Shown here one piece after another: positions 8,986-18,009 of a stretch of 64,000 nucleotides of DNA. A program made the position numbers and the translations under genes. Position 1 is the first letter of the stretch. Each line of letters opens with the position of its first letter. The notes beneath the pieces were generated by a model. That model made no database searches, was not told the DNA's origin, and saw nothing but the letters and a program-made list of their open reading frames with translations. This DNA is from SABI01 sp963677695 (GTDB lineage Bacteria; Spirochaetota; Spirochaetia; Sphaerochaetales; Sphaerochaetaceae), in contig CAXXUJ010000002.1 in NCBI GenBank assembly GCA_963677695.2, positions 124,001 to 188,000 of the forward strand, in the 5' to 3' direction.

Positions 8986-10035
8986 ATGTTCACCGAAGAA
9001 GATCTTCCAAACATACTGCGCAAGGAGGTGATTGCCTCCCTCACTGTTGACGGGGTGCGCATCCATAACAGAAAAATCTATCCCTCGCGTGATGAGTATG
9101 TGATTGCACGGAGTGTCGATGAGATCGCTGAGGCGATGCGTCAGATGGTGACTCAGGGGGGAGGTATTCTCCGCCTTTCCCTTGTCGCTCTCAATTTCAT
9201 AGCCCGTGAGATGGCTGAAGGACGCCTTCCGCTCTCCCTGAGAGAATTCGAAAGACTCTGTTCTGTCATTAAGGATGCAAGGAGAACGAATACCACGAGC
9301 CACAGGACCATCGACGGTATTGTTCAGGAGCTCACAGAAGAGGGGGCTTTCAGTAATGGAACGAAGCTTGTCTCTTCGGTGAAAGAGAAGACCGATGCAG
9401 TGGAAGCTGAATTCGATGACATATATGACAGGATGAGTGACATGGGTGCTTCCCTGATCAATGACGGGGAGGGGATCTTCACTACCTGCTTTGCAGAGCA
9501 CAGCTTCATCCTTTCGCTGATCAAGGCGAAAAGAAGTGGAAAGAGGATTCATGTCTATGTTCCAGAGACCCGTCCCTACCTTCAGGGAGCGCGACTGACC
9601 GCTCCATCCCTGCAGGAATCGGGAATACCTGTGACACTGATGAGCGATGCAATGGCGGCCCACCTGATAGGCAGGGGAATGATCAGCCGCTACATGAGCG
9701 CGGTAGATACCCTCTGCATGGACGGGTCTGCTGCGAACAAGGTGGGAACTCTCAACAATGCAATCCTCTGCAGTTATTATAACCTTCCCTTCCATTTCTT
9801 CGCTGTCTCTCCGGACAGGAGCAAGGCGCACATGGAAGATATGGAGATCGAGTACCGCGATCCAGAGGAGCTTCTCACCTTCAAAGGAGAGAGGATAACG
9901 GCGGAAGGCGTTGAAGGCATCTACCCTGCCTTTGATACCATTCCCCCTTCCCTGATCACTTCGATTATTACACCAAAAGGTATTCTGGCACCCGAAGAGA
10001 TCGGTGAGGTGTATGCAAAAGGAGATGCGTCATGA
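8986..10035 (+). CDS. mtnA: S-methyl-5-thioribose-1-phosphate isomerase family protein (eIF2B-related)
   Basis: At 349 residues it matches the aldose-ketose isomerase family. It has ETRPYLQGARLTAPSL, DAMAAHLIGRG and MDGSAANKVGT, which correspond to the sugar-phosphate site and the conserved aspartate, and a cysteine in FTTCFAEHS at the expected catalytic position. The reaction turns methylthioribose-1-phosphate into methylthioribulose-1-phosphate. Context supports this: the mtnP-like gene overlaps it by 4 bp (ATGA). Downstream enzymes of the methionine cycle or an aldolase shunt are not in the window. A related ribose-1,5-bisphosphate isomerase or another substrate cannot be excluded. Confidence 0.8.
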   Translation: MFTEEDLPNILRKEVIASLTVDGVRIHNRKIYPSRDEYVIARSVDEIAEAMRQMVTQGGGILRLSLVALNFIAREMAEGRLPLSLREFERLCSVIKDARRTNTTSHRTIDGIVQELTEEGAFSNGTKLVSSVKEKTDAVEAEFDDIYDRMSDMGASLINDGEGIFTTCFAEHSFILSLIKAKRSGKRIHVYVPETRPYLQGARLTAPSLQESGIPVTLMSDAMAAHLIGRGMISRYMSAVDTLCMDGSAANKVGTLNNAILCSYYNLPFHFFAVSPDRSKAHMEDMEIEYRDPEELLTFKGERITAEGVEGIYPAFDTIPPSLITSIITPKGILAPEEIGEVYAKGDAS

Positions 10036-10745
10036 AATGTGCAATAATCGGTGGAAGCGGCTGCCAGGAATTCCTTCCTGACGAAGTACGTGAACGGACT
10101 GTTGAAACGAAGTATGGGAAGGTCTCGGTGTATGAGAAAGGGGAGATGGTCTACCTGCTTCGCCATGCGAAAGGACATACCGTCCCTCCCCACCTGATCA
10201 ACTACCGTGCCCATATCGAGGCTCTCAGGCTCCTCGGGGTAGAAAAAATTGTCGCTCTCTATGCAGTGGGGTCTATAAGTGATCAGCTCCCTCCCGGTCA
10301 GGCGGGTCTTCTTGGTGATATCATAGACATGACGAGCGGAAGAGTGAGCACCTTCTACAATGAACAGGGCAAGCCGTTTCAGCATGTACCCATGGACAAT
10401 CCCTTCAGCTCCTCGCTGAATGAGAAACTCATCAGCTCTGCTCATAAGAAGGATATGGTTCTTGCCGACAACCTCACCTATGTGTGTACGAACGGACCCC
10501 GTCTTGAAACGCCTGCCGAAATCCGCATGCACGCATCCTTCGGCTGTGACGTGGTGGGTATGACAGCCGCAGGGGAAGTGGCTCTGGCACACGAAGCAGA
10601 TATCGAGATAGCGGGAATCGCCTTCTCGATCAACTGGGCTGCAGGGGTTCACAGCGACCGGATCTCGTTCATAGACGATGAGAGCGTCCATGAACTCACC
10701 GGTGCTCTTACGTCGCTTGCAGAAGGTGTGCTGACACAGATGTGA
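10032..10745 (+). CDS. mtnP: 5'-methylthioadenosine / purine nucleoside phosphorylase
   Basis: A 237-residue phosphorylase of the PNP/MTAP superfamily. It has the N-terminal IGGSGC loop, RHAKGHTVPPHLINYRAHIEAL (phosphate/ribose site; PPH.INYR is diagnostic of MTAP), TNGPRLETPAEIRM and the base-pocket strand VVGMTAAGEVALAHEADI. It should split methylthioadenosine (or another purine nucleoside) into base and sugar-1-phosphate and feed the isomerase encoded immediately upstream. It overlaps that gene by 4 bp, a sign of translational coupling, and is the last gene of the operon. Confidence 0.85.
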   Translation: MKCAIIGGSGCQEFLPDEVRERTVETKYGKVSVYEKGEMVYLLRHAKGHTVPPHLINYRAHIEALRLLGVEKIVALYAVGSISDQLPPGQAGLLGDIIDMTSGRVSTFYNEQGKPFQHVPMDNPFSSSLNEKLISSAHKKDMVLADNLTYVCTNGPRLETPAEIRMHASFGCDVVGMTAAGEVALAHEADIEIAGIAFSINWAAGVHSDRISFIDDESVHELTGALTSLAEGVLTQM

Positions 10746-10783
10746 GGGCGGGCATATTCCCAATCCTCACACCTCAGGTGACC

Positions 10784-11860
10784 TTAGTTGTCGTAACGTA
10801 TCGTCTGCCAGATATCGTCATAGAGTGAAAGGTTCTCTCCCACATCCATTTTGAGTTCATAATTGACCAGGGAATCTGCCGGGTAGAAGGGGTCGGCCGT
10901 CATGTGCTTCTCCGCCTCCGTGTTCACGGTTGAGGGGAAGTGAAAACGGTCAAGGAATTCTGCGTAGATCTCGGGTCGGTGAATGAAGTTGATAAACTGA
11001 TGGGCGAGATCGATATGTTTGGAACCGACGGGAATCATCATGGAATCGAGGTACATCGGTCCTCCCTCTTCGGGGAGGAAGAAGTCAACGTCTTTCCAGC
11101 GCTCTTCATCGAGTTCTTCGAACACTGCTTCAGCGTACCCGTGCACGACGGTGAATTCTCCCGAGGAGAAACTCTTGGCGAAGCCTTCTGCATCGAATTT
11201 CACGATATTCGGTTTCCACTGTTCATTGATAAGCCTCTGTGCCTCTGCGAGCTCGGCTGGGTCAACGGAGTTGACCGAATAACCGAGGTGGGCAAGGGCA
11301 TCCCCCATCACCTCTCTCATATCATCGAGCATGCTCATCCTGTTCTTGAAACGGGAATCGGAGAAGATCGACCAGTCATGCGCATAGTCACTCACCTTTC
11401 CCTTCATTACTGCGATACCGCTGGCCCCCATGTAGTAGGGTACTGCATAGTGCATATCAGGATCGTAAGTCGCCTTCTCCCTCACTAAGGGGGAGATATA
11501 CTTCAGGTTATCAAGCTTCGATGCATCGAGAGGGAGGACCATCTTCTCCCGTATCATAATCTCGGCATAATCCTGAGATGGGAAGACCACATCGTACCCG
11601 GTGCCGCCCCCCTTGAGCTTCGCGAACATATCTTCATTGCTTGCAAAGTAATCGAGAACGACCTTCACACCGTACTCGTTCTCGAACTTTTCGATGACCG
11701 ATTCCGGGGTATAGTAGGTCCAGTTGAACAGGTAGAGCGTCTCTTTGGCAGAGCTCTCCTTCTTTGTCTCCTCTTTTGAGCAGCCTGAGGCAGTCAGGAG
11801 CAGAAAAGAGAAGAGAGTGAGCAGGAGCAGGTGTGTGATACGTGTATGTGTGTTATTCAT
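10784..11860 (-). CDS. potD: spermidine/putrescine ABC transporter, substrate-binding lipoprotein
   Basis: The start at MNNTHTRITH has GGAGG 7 nt upstream. A lipoprotein signal ends at LTASGC, giving an outward-facing anchored binding protein. The mature part begins LYLFNWTYYTPESVIEKFENEYGVKVVLDYFASNEDMFAKLKGG, the classical PotD/PotF opening, and includes DVVFPSQDY and a C-terminal FHFPSTVNTEAEKHM. It is the last gene of potABCD, 80 bp after potC, and converges on mtnP with a 38-bp gap. A polyamine is the expected ligand; preference between putrescine and spermidine is not visible. Confidence 0.9.
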   Translation of the reverse strand: MNNTHTRITHLLLLTLFSFLLLTASGCSKEETKKESSAKETLYLFNWTYYTPESVIEKFENEYGVKVVLDYFASNEDMFAKLKGGGTGYDVVFPSQDYAEIMIREKMVLPLDASKLDNLKYISPLVREKATYDPDMHYAVPYYMGASGIAVMKGKVSDYAHDWSIFSDSRFKNRMSMLDDMREVMGDALAHLGYSVNSVDPAELAEAQRLINEQWKPNIVKFDAEGFAKSFSSGEFTVVHGYAEAVFEELDEERWKDVDFFLPEEGGPMYLDSMMIPVGSKHIDLAHQFINFIHRPEIYAEFLDRFHFPSTVNTEAEKHMTADPFYPADSLVNYELKMDVGENLSLYDDIWQTIRYDN

Positions 11861-11940
11861 ATCATCCTCCGTTACGAGGTGGATTTCAAGCGTCCGGGAC
11901 CACCATACGGTCATTCCCCGGAGCGCTGCAGAGCGCATTG

Positions 11941-12741
11941 TCAGCTTGAGGCCGCTATCGTTTTCAAAAATCGTCTCAGAGAGACGGCCATAAGCATGAT
12001 CGAGAGAATAAGGACGAAAGAGAGAGCGTTTATTACAGGTGATACGCCGTAGCGGATCATCGAGTAGACATAGAGAGGGAGGGTCGTCGATCCCGGTCCC
12101 GATACGAAGAAGGTGATGACGAAGTCTTCGAGTGACATCGTGACTGCCATGAGGAAGCCGCTGAGGACTGCAGGCATCAGGGAGGGAACAATCACACGGG
12201 TCAGGCTTTGCAGTTCACTCGCTCCGAGGTCTCTTGCCGCTTCTATGATGGTGAAGTCGAATTCATCAAGGCGGGCGGTGACCAGGAGGTAGACGAAGGG
12301 GAGGTTGAAGGTGGTATGGGCTATGAAGATGGTGAACATGCCAAGCGGTACTTTCAGTGCCGCGAAGAAGATGAGCATCGAGATACCGATGATCACTTCA
12401 GGAAGGATCATGGGGAGGAAACTGAGGGTCTGAATATAGGTTCTCCCCTTGAACCGGTACCAGGTGATCCCAATCGCCGCAGTGCTTGCAAGGAGTGTCG
12501 CGACACTTGAGGAGGAAAGTGCGATGACAGCGCTGTTGAAGAACGCTCTCCACAGTTCCTGTGAATCGAAGATCAGTTTCTCATACCATTTCAGGGTGAA
12601 CCCGGCGAAAGCCATCCCCTTTGAATCATTGAACGAGTAGGTGACAACCACGAAGAGAGGGAGGAACAGAAACAGGATGACACCAATAAGAACAACCATG
12701 GAGAATCTGCTCTGTGATGAAGAATAGACTCGTTCTTTCAT
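11941..12741 (-). CDS. potC: spermidine/putrescine ABC transporter permease
   Basis: A 266-residue inner-membrane permease with six predicted helices (for example VVLIGVILFLFLPLFVVVTYSF near the start). The cytoplasmic EAA loop reads IEAARDLGASELQSLTRVIVPSLMPAVLSGF, the docking site for PotA. It overlaps the stop of potB by 4 bp (ATGA). With PotB it forms the channel of the polyamine importer. Confidence 0.9.
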   Translation of the reverse strand: MKERVYSSSQSRFSMVVLIGVILFLFLPLFVVVTYSFNDSKGMAFAGFTLKWYEKLIFDSQELWRAFFNSAVIALSSSSVATLLASTAAIGITWYRFKGRTYIQTLSFLPMILPEVIIGISMLIFFAALKVPLGMFTIFIAHTTFNLPFVYLLVTARLDEFDFTIIEAARDLGASELQSLTRVIVPSLMPAVLSGFLMAVTMSLEDFVITFFVSGPGSTTLPLYVYSMIRYGVSPVINALSFVLILSIMLMAVSLRRFLKTIAASS

Positions 12742-13604
12742 CGGCTTTTCTCCGTTCTTTCCTTATTTCTTCTCTTCTCTGCCGCTCCTGCGGCCAGCAT
12801 CCACATCACCGCCAGGGTGCTTCCCAGTGTGATGATGAGGCTGAAGGCCGAAGCAAGTGGCCAGTTGCGTGTTTTTGTCACCTGATCGACGATGATGTTC
12901 CCTATCATGTACGAATCCTTTCCCCCCACTAAAAGTGGTACCGTATAGGCACCGAAAATAGGTATGAAGGTGAATACCCCGCTCGTGATGATTCCGCTTC
13001 TGATATTCGGCAGGAGCACCAGTCGGATAGCTTCCATCCTTGAGGCTCCCAGATCCCGTGCGGCATCGAGGAGCTGGAAGTCGAACTTGTCGATCGTGGT
13101 GAACAGGGGAAGGATAGCGAAGGGTATGTACATGTAGATCAGAACAGTGATCACAGCTCCCTGGTTGTACATCAGAGGAAGGCTGTCAGTGACGATATGG
13201 AAGAACCTGAGAAGTTCGTTGACAAATCCCTGGGAGGAGAGAATAGCAATCCACGCATAGATGCGGATGAGGGAGTTCGTCCAGAATGGGACGATGATCA
13301 GGCCGAGAAAGAGGGTCTGGTGACGGCTTCGCGCCATGGCGTAGCCGCAGGGGAGGGCAAGGAGCATGGTGATGGCTGTTGCCGCACCTGACACCCATAG
13401 TGTCCTGAACAGGACCTTCATGAAGTTGGGATTGAACATCTGCCGATAGGCGTTCAGCGAAAACTCCCATTCGACACCTCCGTAGAGTCCTTTTTTCAGG
13501 AAACTATAGAGTATGATGATACCAAGGGGTGCGAGGAAGAAGAGTGTCAGCCACATGCCCATAGGAAATGCATAGGTCTGTCCCAGGCGGCTTCTGTTCT
13601 TCAT
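12738..13604 (-). CDS. potB: spermidine/putrescine ABC transporter permease
   Basis: A membrane permease of about 288 residues. The start is placed at MKNRSRLGQTYAF because this ATG overlaps the potA stop (ATGA); a longer frame reads 14 codons further into potA. The N-terminal helix is MGMWLTLFFLAPLGIIILYSF, and the EAA loop is LLDAARDLGASRMEAIRLVLLPNIRSGI. The C-terminus is basic (EKRRNKERTEKSR). It partners PotC and PotA. Confidence 0.9.
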   Translation of the reverse strand: MKNRSRLGQTYAFPMGMWLTLFFLAPLGIIILYSFLKKGLYGGVEWEFSLNAYRQMFNPNFMKVLFRTLWVSGAATAITMLLALPCGYAMARSRHQTLFLGLIIVPFWTNSLIRIYAWIAILSSQGFVNELLRFFHIVTDSLPLMYNQGAVITVLIYMYIPFAILPLFTTIDKFDFQLLDAARDLGASRMEAIRLVLLPNIRSGIITSGVFTFIPIFGAYTVPLLVGGKDSYMIGNIIVDQVTKTRNWPLASAFSLIITLGSTLAVMWMLAAGAAEKRRNKERTEKSR

Positions 13605-14725
13605 CGATCGATCACCTCGACGATATATCCGTCCTCTGCGCTCCACGAGACATAGACCGAGTCCTTCCAGCTGATTGAAGGTCCCTCATCCATATAGTTG
13701 GCATGCTGCTGTATTACCTTGATGATCGTTCCGTTGTCGAGAGAAACGTAGTATTTAGACTGAAAACCGCTGTAAATCGGTTCAGCCACCACACCTGAGA
13801 AGAGGTTGATGTTCTTTCCCACCTTGAGAGGCCGGGTTTCTGTGATCTTCAGTTTTTCAGGACGGACTGTAAAGGATACCTGAGTTCCCTCTGCGAGGTA
13901 ATCATCATCGGTTACCGTGATGTCTGTCCCGAGCTGCTTGACGTGCAGTGTCGTTATATGGGTCCCTTCAAAGGGGACACAGGAGACAACGGTGGCGGGA
14001 AACAGATTAGTCTCGCCAATAAAACGGGCAACGAAATCGGTTGCAGGGGACTCATAGATCTCATAGGGGGTGCCGATCTGAAGAACACGTCCTTCATTCA
14101 TCACCGCAATGCGGTCGCTGACACTGAGTGCTTCTGACTGATCGTGGGTCACATAGATGAAGGTGATACCTATCTTGTCGTGGATCTCATCGAGTTCCAC
14201 CAGAAGATTCTGACGAAGCTTCGCATCAAGAGCGGAGAGGGGTTCATCAAGAAGGAGGACAGAAGGTTCGCTTATCAGCGCTCTGGCAATAGCGACCCGC
14301 TGTTTCTGCCCGCCGCTTATCATATTCGGTTTCTTGTGTTCGTGACCCTTCAGCTGCACGAGATTGATATACTCTCTCACCTTCTCTTCAATGACCGATT
14401 CTTTGACCTTCTTCAGTCTCAAAGGGAAGGCGATATTCTCGAACACTGTCAGATGAGGAAAGAGGGCATAGCTCTGAAAGACAGTATTGACCTGTCGTTT
14501 CTCAGGAGGGAAGGGGAGGATGTTCCGCCCGTCAAGCTCAATAAGGCCGACATCGGGGGTATCAAAACCGGCAATCGACCTCAGCAGGGTCGTCTTACCG
14601 CATCCGGAAGGACCGAGGAGAGAGAAAAACTCTCCTTTCCTGATCTCGATGCTCACGTCATCGAGAGCTTTGAACGTACCGTATGATCTGCATACGTTCT
14701 TCACCGAAACATCATAGCCTTTCAA
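13601..14725 (-). CDS. potA: spermidine/putrescine ABC transporter ATP-binding protein
   Basis: The 374-residue ATPase of the polyamine importer. It has Walker A GPSGCGKTTLLRSIAG, Q-loop FQSYALFPHLTV, signature MISGGQKQRVAIARAL, Walker B SVLLLDEPLSALD, then the H-loop YVTHDQSEALS. A C-terminal TOBE domain follows from about residue 240. The frame starts at TTG 14725 with only a weak upstream purine run; an internal GTG at 14704 would give MKNVCRSYGTFKALD, so the start is uncertain. It heads potABCD. The 253-bp gap upstream (14726-14979) is AT-rich and probably holds its promoter, but the corrinoid operon is on the same strand, so read-through is possible. Confidence 0.9.
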   Translation of the reverse strand: MKGYDVSVKNVCRSYGTFKALDDVSIEIRKGEFFSLLGPSGCGKTTLLRSIAGFDTPDVGLIELDGRNILPFPPEKRQVNTVFQSYALFPHLTVFENIAFPLRLKKVKESVIEEKVREYINLVQLKGHEHKKPNMISGGQKQRVAIARALISEPSVLLLDEPLSALDAKLRQNLLVELDEIHDKIGITFIYVTHDQSEALSVSDRIAVMNEGRVLQIGTPYEIYESPATDFVARFIGETNLFPATVVSCVPFEGTHITTLHVKQLGTDITVTDDDYLAEGTQVSFTVRPEKLKITETRPLKVGKNINLFSGVVAEPIYSGFQSKYYVSLDNGTIIKVIQQHANYMDEGPSISWKDSVYVSWSAEDGYIVEVIDR

Positions 14726-14979
14726 CTCTTTCTCTGCTCCACACCATCCCCGGGATCTTTTCCCTGCGGGATGCCTCCTTGATTTAAAAGAACATGTACG
14801 AAATACAAATAGGGTTTTTACAGGAAAAAATCAATACTTTTTACGGCACTTTGAAAAAGATTTATAACTGTTTATATGTTAAGGAAATATTGAGTATTGT
14901 TCGAGTGCTGTCTTAAGACGGGAATCACATACAGAGACTATTGGGGAAGAACGAACGGAATTATGGTGGAAAAAGCAAT

Positions 14980-15672
14980 TTAAAGGTGTTCCCTGAACGG
15001 GACTCTGCGGGTGGGACACGTATCGCGTTCACAGAATGCACAGCTCTCATAGTCCCCCTCAGCTGTGGTGAACATCAGTCCTGAAAGAGATTTGTTGGGA
15101 ATCATGAGGGAGCTCTCAGTGAGTTGTACCCCGATCCCCTCCGTACCTCCGAGAAGCCGGAACAATCCCTGCAGCTGCTCGATCGGCCAGATATCGACAT
15201 TGCCCGACCCTGGATTGATACTGGAAGGTTTTGTAAAACCGAAATGCTCTCTGCAGTAGTCAAACAGGAATCTCCGTGCGGCGCCGTAGGCCATGCTCTT
15301 TATAGTGTCGAGCCAGAAGGGGGCAAGAAAATCGGAAGAGGAGAGGTCATGCTCTTCCATCTCATCACCGCAGGTGACCACATATCCTATGACGCGATGC
15401 ACCTCATTCAGTTCACCAAGTGCTTTTCCCCTGAATGTTTCCCCTTCGATAGTGATGACCGGCAGTCCATCCTCCATTGCATGTTCAGTTATGAACATCT
15501 GGCGAAGGAGGATCTTCGGTTTCAGAGTTCTGGTCGAAATGTCAAACAGTTCTGAAGCTTCCACCTGAGCATCATCTATACTCTCATAGCGTATGCGATG
15601 CCTGTACCTATCTTCATCGGGATAGAACGGGACTTCAAGAATGACAGGCTTGTTCATGCTTGTACTTTCCAT
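14980..15672 (-). CDS. stand-alone protein resembling the MetH reactivation (AdoMet-binding) domain
   Basis: A 230-residue soluble protein. Its C-terminal half carries the landmarks of the vitamin-B12-dependent methionine synthase activation domain: SSINPGSGNVDIWPIEQLQGLFRLLGG, then GVQLTESSLMIPNKSLSGLMF, then cysteines in ESCAFCERDTCPTRR. That domain binds AdoMet and remethylates oxidised cobalamin. Here it occurs without the rest of MetH, at the end of a corrinoid operon (1 bp after the CobW-type gene). GGAG 8 nt upstream supports the ATG. It may recharge the nearby corrinoid protein or act as a second methyltransferase; both are inference. Confidence 0.7.
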   Translation of the reverse strand: MESTSMNKPVILEVPFYPDEDRYRHRIRYESIDDAQVEASELFDISTRTLKPKILLRQMFITEHAMEDGLPVITIEGETFRGKALGELNEVHRVIGYVVTCGDEMEEHDLSSSDFLAPFWLDTIKSMAYGAARRFLFDYCREHFGFTKPSSINPGSGNVDIWPIEQLQGLFRLLGGTEGIGVQLTESSLMIPNKSLSGLMFTTAEGDYESCAFCERDTCPTRRVPFREHL

Positions 15673-15673
15673 A

Positions 15674-16648
15674 TCAGTTGCTCCTGACCGCGGGAGTGTC
15701 GGACCCTGAGACAGCTGTCCACTGCCTCTGCAGCAGTTCTACTGGATCCTGGCTGCCGCCGTAGATACACACAACTCCCCGAGCGGCAGAAGGGGGCATG
15801 GTCACTTCTGTGAGAGAGACATGAGGCCCTACCGCATCGATAAGGAATGCCTTATCGGGAGAAGAGGTGGGAAGGAAGCCCTTCATTCTAAGCAGGTGTG
15901 ATGAAACCTGTGTAACGAAATCTTCAAGCATCTGGTATGTGAATGTACCCTGCGGTTCAAAGATGGAGGTTTTCGGTCGTCCGTTCACACCCCAGCCCCT
16001 ATACTCCTCCGTTCTGGTGGGGAGCAGGGAGGCATCAGGTGTGCTCACCATCAGAAGGTCGAGGAGGTCAGAAGAAACCTTTCCGTAGGTGGTGGGAAAC
16101 ACAGGAGAGAGGGGGCGGAGCGATTGTACTCTATCCCGTACAGATGAGAGAGTCACAGAATCGACGAGGTCGGTCTTGTTCAGGATGAACCAGTCACTGA
16201 AGACGATCTGTTCTTCCAGTGTCTTCAGGGATTGTGAGAGCATAGTGTAGCGCTCGGCGTCGACGACGCAGAGCATTCCTCCGTAGGTGACTCTGTTTTC
16301 TGTTCTTTTCTGAATCACTGAGATGATCTCAAGGAGGGGAGCGGGCTTTGCAAGTCCCGAGGCTTCAACAATGATCACCTCAGGTGCCATCTGTGCCATC
16401 GCTTCCACTGACGAGATGAACGAACCGCTGAGGCAGCTGCAGAAGATCTGACCGCCTGAAAGGCTGGTGGTCTTTACCACCGATTCAGAGCCTTCCACCA
16501 GAGCGGTATCGACCGCAATGGAACCGAAGTCGTTCAGGATCAGACCGACCGAGGTCTCCTTGAGCTGAGTAAGGAGACTGTTGATCACTGAAGTCTTTCC
16601 TGATCCCAGAAAACCTGTGATCAGGATCAGACGGATTTCCTTATTCAT
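15674..16648 (-). CDS. CobW/COG0523-family P-loop GTPase
   Basis: A 324-residue G3E-class GTPase. It has the Walker A motif GFLGSGKTSVIN at the N-terminus, the metal motif region GGQIFCSCLSGSF (the CxCC-type site reads CSC here), Walker B/EASGLAKPAP and NKTD for guanine specificity. Family members load metals or assist cobalamin-dependent enzymes (for example CobW and MeaB relatives). Its position between a UroD-type methyltransferase and a MetH-activation-like gene, with overlap or 1-bp spacing, points to a chaperone role for the corrinoid system. The single-cysteine change in the usual motif is noted but not interpreted. Confidence 0.8.
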   Translation of the reverse strand: MNKEIRLILITGFLGSGKTSVINSLLTQLKETSVGLILNDFGSIAVDTALVEGSESVVKTTSLSGGQIFCSCLSGSFISSVEAMAQMAPEVIIVEASGLAKPAPLLEIISVIQKRTENRVTYGGMLCVVDAERYTMLSQSLKTLEEQIVFSDWFILNKTDLVDSVTLSSVRDRVQSLRPLSPVFPTTYGKVSSDLLDLLMVSTPDASLLPTRTEEYRGWGVNGRPKTSIFEPQGTFTYQMLEDFVTQVSSHLLRMKGFLPTSSPDKAFLIDAVGPHVSLTEVTMPPSAARGVVCIYGGSQDPVELLQRQWTAVSGSDTPAVRSN

Positions 16649-17994
16649 CAGAGAACCTCTTTGATCCTCTCAACCAGTTCATCCCTGGTGGGGATGATAG
16701 AGGAGAAAGCGAGCTGTCCGTTTATGAATATGCTTGGGAGCTTTTTAACACCCACCTCACGACAGCGTGCGATATTCTGTTTCGTGTTGTACTTGTACTC
16801 TACGATATCGATGGGCTCGGGCATGAAGGCGACTGCTTCCTGTGCTGCAGCCCACATATAGGTACATGCTGCGCAGGTTGCTGAATCGAGGGTGAAGACC
16901 TCAACCAAGGGGGTGCCCAGGTTCTCATAGTCGGGGAGGGTGCCTTCGAATGCGATCTCTCCTCCCTGGTAGTTCTCCACCATGCTCCTGGCACTCGCTG
17001 TTTCGTGTACGGCATGTTCCACGGCGATGGTATTCTCGATGGGAACATCGTAGGGCATATCACATCCCGGGGAGACGATGAAACGTCCTGATGTCGCGGA
17101 ATCGATCAGTTCGATGACGCTCTTCATGTTATCCTGCTGGGTTCCGAAGAGCATGACTGAGGTGAGAGGGATATTTCCTCCAATCGTCACTCCGTAGGTA
17201 TCGGTGATCTTCTTCGCTTCAGCGAGATCGACGTTCTCATCTACACTGATGCTGTCACACTTTGTCCTGCACATCGGCTCGATGTTCATCGTTGCATTTC
17301 CGCAGACGAAGAAGGAACTCTTTCCACCCTTTTCCCGAATCGATTCGAACAGCTCGGTGAACGGTTTTTCCATGAACTCGGCGAAGTGGTCAGGTGATAT
17401 CTGTGAGATGAGAGGGTCGGTGACTGCTACGATATCGGCACCGGCTTCGATGAGGTAGCCGCTGACAGCTTTCGCAACTTCATTCGCATAGGCCAACAGA
17501 GCGTGCACGTAATCGGGGTCGAGCATCATATCCATGAAAATATTGGTGCCCCTGAGGTGGGATGCAAGGGTGAACGGTCCGCAGCATACGGTATAGAGCG
17601 CTGTGGTGTCACCCACTGCCTCTTTCAGGCGGCGTGTCGCTTCGAGCTCCATAGCCAGTCTTCCCTCTTCGGGAGTCGGTATCTTTGAGGGGATAACAGA
17701 TGTCTCGCTGAGGGGATGGGTTGAGACGGTGGGAGGGCTGTCCTCAGCCCACACCAGCTCACACCCCAGAATTTCCGCCTCGATCTGCAGGTCGAACATG
17801 ACAGGCTGACCGTCGGGATGGTAGAGCTTGTTCGCTTCAAGAGCGGACTCCACTAATGCATCAACATCAGTTGAAACCTTTCTCGCACTGTGACCGAGCA
17901 GTTTTCCTGCATGAACACCTGAAAACGGTACCCAGGCAAGTTTATCCGTTGATTTCCCTTCTATGGTGCGAAGCACCCTCTCTTTCCCTGTCAT
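16648..17994 (-). CDS. UroD/MtaA-family methyltransferase fused to a C-terminal thioredoxin-like domain
   Basis: A 448-residue protein. Residues about 1-345 match the uroporphyrinogen-decarboxylase-like MtaA/CmuA family (ERVLRTIEGKSTDKLAWVPF, AGADIVAVTDPLISQISPDHFAEF, IVSPGCDMPYDVPIENT). In MtaA the zinc ligands sit in an HxC motif and a later Cys; here the first reads FFVCGNA (His replaced by Phe) while SPGC keeps the Cys. Residues about 355-448 form a thioredoxin/glutaredoxin-like domain with VEVFTLDSATCAAC at the redox position and a cis-Pro segment KKLPSIFINGQ. AAGGAG supports the start. It overlaps the CobW-type gene by 1 bp and follows the corrinoid gene by 15 bp. It may move methyl groups to or from the corrinoid protein. 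Confidence 0.8.
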   Translation of the reverse strand: MTGKERVLRTIEGKSTDKLAWVPFSGVHAGKLLGHSARKVSTDVDALVESALEANKLYHPDGQPVMFDLQIEAEILGCELVWAEDSPPTVSTHPLSETSVIPSKIPTPEEGRLAMELEATRRLKEAVGDTTALYTVCCGPFTLASHLRGTNIFMDMMLDPDYVHALLAYANEVAKAVSGYLIEAGADIVAVTDPLISQISPDHFAEFMEKPFTELFESIREKGGKSSFFVCGNATMNIEPMCRTKCDSISVDENVDLAEAKKITDTYGVTIGGNIPLTSVMLFGTQQDNMKSVIELIDSATSGRFIVSPGCDMPYDVPIENTIAVEHAVHETASARSMVENYQGGEIAFEGTLPDYENLGTPLVEVFTLDSATCAACTYMWAAAQEAVAFMPEPIDIVEYKYNTKQNIARCREVGVKKLPSIFINGQLAFSSIIPTRDELVERIKEVL

Positions 17995-18009
17995 GATATC
18001 TCCTTTGTG

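Noticed and set aside
14712..14747. 12-codon frame overlapping the start of potA as a leader peptide
   Set aside because: The nearest AAGGAGG is more than 20 nt away and there is no attenuator structure; the overlap is probably chance.
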